Shown here one piece after another: positions 61,254 to 64,000 of a DNA stretch of 64,000 nt (position 1 is its first letter; each line of letters begins with the position of its first letter). The notes below the pieces were generated by a model that did no database searches, had not been told where the DNA came from, and saw only the letters and a program-made list of their open reading frames with translations. The stretch lies in NCBI GenBank assembly GCA_045627385.1, contig JAZQNO010000013.1:1-64000 (forward strand), given 5' to 3'. A program made the position numbers and the translations under genes. Source of the stretch: UBA1757 sp045627385 (lineage in GTDB: Bacteria > Bacteroidota > Bacteroidia > Bacteroidales > UBA1402).

Positions 61254-61343
61254 ATGCCTAGCGGAAAAAAGAAAAAAGGGCACAAGATGTCCACGCACAA
61301 ACGTAAGAAAAGACTGAGAAAGAACAGACATAAGAAGAAATGA
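61254..61343 (+). CDS. Very small basic ribosome-type protein (AURKAIP1/COX24-like)
   Basis: 29 residues: MPSGKKKKGHKMSTHKRKK and a further K/R-rich end with RKNRHKKK. Eighteen of 29 residues are Lys, Arg or His-like basics by eye. This pattern, including HKRKKR, is that of the short COX24/DUF1713 peptides of Bacteroidota, which are related to small ribosomal proteins seen in mycobacterial and mitochondrial ribosomes. It lies between HU and a terminator, 15 bases after the HU stop. Function as a ribosomal protein is inferred from family resemblance. Confidence 0.75.
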   Translation: MPSGKKKKGHKMSTHKRKKRLRKNRHKKK

Positions 61344-61362
61344 TTCTTTCTTGATCCCATAC

Positions 61363-61411
61363 AAGAACAAACCGAAAGGCAAGAAAGGCCCAGAGGTTTG
61401 TTCTTTTTTTT
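61363..61411 (+). terminator. Intrinsic terminator of the HU-small peptide transcript
   Basis: AAGAACAAACC (61363-61373) pairs with GGTTTGTTCTT (61395-61405), 11 bp with a 21-base loop, then a T run to 61411. The rng start codon is 29 bases further on. Confidence 0.9.
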
Positions 61412-61440
61412 AATCGTCAATCTTAACCGTAGTTCCCCAA

Positions 61441-63024
61441 ATGAAAACTGAACTTGTAGCTGATGTCCAGGACAAACAGGTTTCCATTGCCGTGACTGAA
61501 GACGGCCGTCTGGTCGAGTTTCAGCAGGAAGCGCGCAATGTCTCCTTTGCTGTCGGCGACATCTTTCTGGGCAAGGTCCATAAGGTCATGCCTGGGCTGA
61601 ATGCCGTTTTCGTCAATGTGGGCTATGAAAAAGATGCATTTCTCCATTATTTGGATTTGGGTCCCCAATTCGCCACCCAACAGAATTACCTGTCCCAATT
61701 GCTCGGCAACCGCAAAAAGATGATGCCGGTGGCCAAAGCGAAGAAACAGCCCGACATTCCCAAAGACGGACAGATTTCGGAAATCCTGCAGCCCGGTCAG
61801 GAAATCCTGGTTCAGATCGCCAAAGAACCGATTTCCACCAAAGGGCCCCGTCTGACTTCCGAAATCTCCATTGCCGGCCGTTTCCTCATCCTGATGCCCT
61901 TCTCGGACAAAGTCTCCGTCTCCACCAAGATCAAATCGGTGGAAGAGCGCGAAAGACTCCGTCAGTTGTTGCAGAGCATCACCCCCAAGGGATTCGGTGT
62001 CATTGTCCGCACCGTCGCCGAAAACAAGCGCGTGGCTGAACTTGACACAGAACTGAAGGTGCTGTTGAAGCGATGGGACGACATGATGCTTCGCATGCAG
62101 GCCGACACCGCCAAATCGCCCCGTCTGGTCTACGAAGAGACCAGCCGCACGGTGGTGATGTTGCGCGATCTGCTGAACGCCTCCTTCGAGCACATCCATG
62201 TCAACGACCACAACACTTATGAAGAAATCAGGGATTATGTGACGCTCATCATGCCCGAAAAGGCCGAAATCGTCAAGGAATACGTCAACGAAATTCCCAT
62301 TTTCGATCATTTCGGCATCACCAAGCAGGTGAAATCGGGTCTGGGCAGAGTGGTATCCATCCGCAGCGGGGCCTATCTGGTCATCGACCACACCGAAGCC
62401 ATGCATGTGATAGATGTCAACAGCGGCAACCGTATGAAACCGAAAGAAGGCGGTCAGGAAACCAATGCTTTCGATGTCAATATGATGGCTGCCGAAGAGA
62501 TTGCCCGCCAGTTGCGGCTTCGCGATATGGGCGGCATCATCGTCGTTGACTTCATCGACATGAACGAAGGTGAGAACCGTCAGAAACTGTTCGATCATCT
62601 CCGCGAGCTGATGTCGACCGACCGCGCAAAGCACAACATTCTGCCGCTCAGCAAGTTTTGCCTTATGCAAATCACCCGTCAGAGGGTGCGTCCCCAGACC
62701 TTCATCCAAACCAACGAGGTTTGTCCGGTCTGCTTCGGCAAAGGCGAAATCCGTCCTTCCATTCTGTTTACGGACACTTTGGAAAACAAGATCGGCTACG
62801 TATCCCAACAGTTGAAACTGAAGAAATGCACTTTGAGAGTCCATCCGTACGTGGCGGCATACATTGAAAAGGGAGGCCTGTTCTCCCTGAAATGCAAATG
62901 GCGCATGAAGTATGGTTTCGGTTTGAGAATCGTCCCCTCCCAAGCTCTCGGCTATCTGGAATATACATTCCTCGATTCGCACGGCCGGGAAATCGACATG
63001 AAGGAAGAAATCGAACTGAAATGA
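61441..63024 (+). CDS. rng: Ribonuclease G (Rne/Rng family)
   Basis: Endoribonuclease for rRNA maturation and mRNA turnover. 527 residues: S1 domain (about 38-125), RNase H-like and catalytic region with the metal-binding Asp pair in VIDVNSGN and VVDFIDMN, and the zinc-link CPVCFGKG (about 425) that joins subunits. It lacks the long C-terminal scaffold of RNase E, hence RNase G type. It lies after a terminator, so must have its own promoter in the short gap, or depend on readthrough. The 3' end faces a large hairpin shared with the convergent acyl-CoA synthetase gene. Confidence 0.94.
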   Translation: MKTELVADVQDKQVSIAVTEDGRLVEFQQEARNVSFAVGDIFLGKVHKVMPGLNAVFVNVGYEKDAFLHYLDLGPQFATQQNYLSQLLGNRKKMMPVAKAKKQPDIPKDGQISEILQPGQEILVQIAKEPISTKGPRLTSEISIAGRFLILMPFSDKVSVSTKIKSVEERERLRQLLQSITPKGFGVIVRTVAENKRVAELDTELKVLLKRWDDMMLRMQADTAKSPRLVYEETSRTVVMLRDLLNASFEHIHVNDHNTYEEIRDYVTLIMPEKAEIVKEYVNEIPIFDHFGITKQVKSGLGRVVSIRSGAYLVIDHTEAMHVIDVNSGNRMKPKEGGQETNAFDVNMMAAEEIARQLRLRDMGGIIVVDFIDMNEGENRQKLFDHLRELMSTDRAKHNILPLSKFCLMQITRQRVRPQTFIQTNEVCPVCFGKGEIRPSILFTDTLENKIGYVSQQLKLKKCTLRVHPYVAAYIEKGGLFSLKCKWRMKYGFGLRIVPSQALGYLEYTFLDSHGREIDMKEEIELK

Positions 63025-63068
63025 AACCGGCGCCTGCAGCGGGGTTCCCCGCGAGCCGAACCTGAAAG

Positions 63069-63107
63069 TGTGGCCCCCGGAAGTCTGAAAGACTTCCGGG
63101 GGCCACA
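63069..63107. terminator. Long perfect hairpin between convergent rng and acyl-CoA synthetase genes
   Basis: A 17-bp perfect stem (63069-63085 with 63091-63107), rich in G/C, with loop TGAAA. T runs on either side are short (AGTTTTC on the plus side, an A run on the left giving CACTTTC on the minus side), but its place between convergent 3' ends suits a bidirectional terminator. A smaller GCGGGG/CCCCGC palindrome lies at 63039-63052. Confidence 0.8.
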
Positions 63108-63163
63108 AGTTTTCAAGCGACAGGCTTCGATTCAGGCGACGGACAGCACAGTCCGCGCGTACC

Positions 63164-64000
63164 TCAGCCCACCGAGTAAAGCTGCTCTATTTCCTTGGCG
63201 TAGCGCTCCGTCACCACTTTGCGCTTGATTTTCAGCGTAGGAGTGAGAATGCCGTTGGCCTGCGTCCAATCGTCGCTGACCAGATGGAAACGTTTCACTT
63301 TTTCGTAATTGGCGAATTCCAGGTTGCAGTCGTTGATCTCCTTCTGGAAAAGTTCCATCACGCCGGGCTGGGCAAACCACTTGGCCTTGTCGGCCGACAC
63401 CGGAATGCCGTTCTTCTGGCAGTAGGCCGTCAGATTGGAGAGATCGGGAACGATGAAAGCCGTCGGGTAGGGACGTCCGTCGCCCACCACCAGCGAATTC
63501 TCGATATAAGGCGACTGGTTGAGCGCCTCTTCCAAGAGGAAAGGATTGACATACTTGCCCAAAGATGTCTTGAAAATCTGTTTCAGACGGCCTGTGATGA
63601 CCAGCAGACCATCCTGAGTGAAATGGCCGGTGTCACCCGTGTGGAACCAACCCTCCCGGTCAATGACTTCGGCCGTCAGTTCGGGAGCCTTGTAATAGCC
63701 CATCATGACATTGCGCCCCCTGCAGACAATTTCACCTTCTTCCGTCATCTTTATCTCCACGCCGGGCAAAGCGGGACCGACCGTTCCCTCACGGCGCTGG
63801 TCGCGTCGGCTGACGGCGATGACAGGAGCGGTTTCGCTCAGACCGTACCCTTCGAAAACGGGCATCTTGATGGCGTTGAAAAACGCAGACTGCTCCTTCT
63901 GAATGGCGGCGCCTCCCGATACGACAATGTCGAAATTACCACCGATGGCCTCACGCCACTTGCTGTACACCATACGGTCGAAAAACTTGTACTTCAGCGT
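63164..64000 (-). CDS. Long-chain acyl-CoA synthetase, C-terminal part (5' end outside window)
   Basis: AMP-forming ligase that activates fatty acids with ATP and CoA. 278 codons are visible; the frame stays open to the window edge, upstream of the ATG at 63973, so the gene begins outside. Motifs: FEGYGLSETAPV (A5-type motif), WFHTGDTGHF and GRLKQIFKTSLGKYVNP, where the hinge and catalytic Lys lie, and PTLKIKRKVV at the C-terminus. This is the eukaryote-like long-chain (FadD/FAA) branch common in Bacteroidota. It is convergent with rng. Confidence 0.92.
   Translation of the reverse strand, partial: TLKYKFFDRMVYSKWREAIGGNFDIVVSGGAAIQKEQSAFFNAIKMPVFEGYGLSETAPVIAVSRRDQRREGTVGPALPGVEIKMTEEGEIVCRGRNVMMGYYKAPELTAEVIDREGWFHTGDTGHFTQDGLLVITGRLKQIFKTSLGKYVNPFLLEEALNQSPYIENSLVVGDGRPYPTAFIVPDLSNLTAYCQKNGIPVSADKAKWFAQPGVMELFQKEINDCNLEFANYEKVKRFHLVSDDWTQANGILTPTLKIKRKVVTERYAKEIEQLYSVG

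Overview
This window is a piece of a Bacteroidales (phylum Bacteroidota) chromosome. The signs are a 633-residue Bacteroidota-type YidC with a large periplasmic region, Bacteroidota-restricted families (DUF3078, DUF4837, DUF5703, fasciclin surface lipoproteins), an rnfBCDGEA operon headed by rseC, start codons that mostly lack Shine-Dalgarno sequences, and repeated TTTG-N19/20-TAnnTTTG promoters, the known Bacteroidota sigma-factor consensus. The family within the order cannot be fixed from sequence alone. Base composition looks well above that of typical Bacteroides (judged by eye, not computed).

Layout. (1) 1-5174: tail of a GGGtGRT-family protein, a strong terminator, a low-specificity threonine aldolase downstream of yidC (minus strand), then a divergent DUF3078 outer-membrane protein. 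(2) 5245-12986: rseC, the six rnf genes for the Na+/H+-pumping ferredoxin:NAD+ oxidoreductase, tgt, and an LptF/LptG permease. (3) 12996-16251 (minus): a small membrane protein, an OmpH/Skp-like chaperone and lon. (4) 16398-19287: pepD and a beta-helix lipoprotein. (5) 19426-44007: a block of about 24.5 kb holding a fasciclin lipoprotein and enzymes for plant-type glycans: GH78, a GH140-like/GH78 fusion, GH127, a secreted C1B peptidase, a GH43-like beta-propeller, GH2, GH106, an SGNH acetylesterase and a DUF5703 protein. (6) 44004-50246: coaX, an OmpP1/FadL-like barrel, a TPR protein, lptC and a PpiD/SurA-like foldase. (7) 50324-58529: rlmN, a DUF4837 lipoprotein, pdxA, a sigma-54 activator, lptE, a TPR-like protein, secG, and a substrate-binding lipoprotein plus permease of an iron/B12-type ABC importer. 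(8) 58507-60848 (minus): mutY, ssb and a phosphopantetheinyl transferase. (9) 60963-64000: HU, a 29-residue basic ribosome-type peptide, rng, and the C-terminal part of a long-chain acyl-CoA synthetase.

How it fits together. Much of the window is envelope biogenesis (yidC, ompH, lptF/G, lptC, lptE, secG, foldase) and core housekeeping. The accessory part is block 5. Its mix of alpha-L-rhamnosidases (GH78 twice, GH106), an apiosidase-like module (GH140), GH127, GH2 and an esterase resembles the toolkit for pectic rhamnogalacturonan side chains, especially RG-II. It has no SusC/SusD pair and no dedicated regulator in the window. Its 3' end is joined by 4-nt overlaps directly to coaX and the lptC operon. 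This SusCD-less locus feeding into essential envelope genes, and its GH140-like/GH78 fusion, are the most interesting things seen. A second theme is that several intrinsic terminators sit directly against, or inside, the start of the next co-directional gene.

No tRNA, rRNA, CRISPR array, insertion sequence or clear pseudogene was seen. No stretch longer than about 150 bases lacks a gene; the larger gaps hold the promoters and terminators listed.
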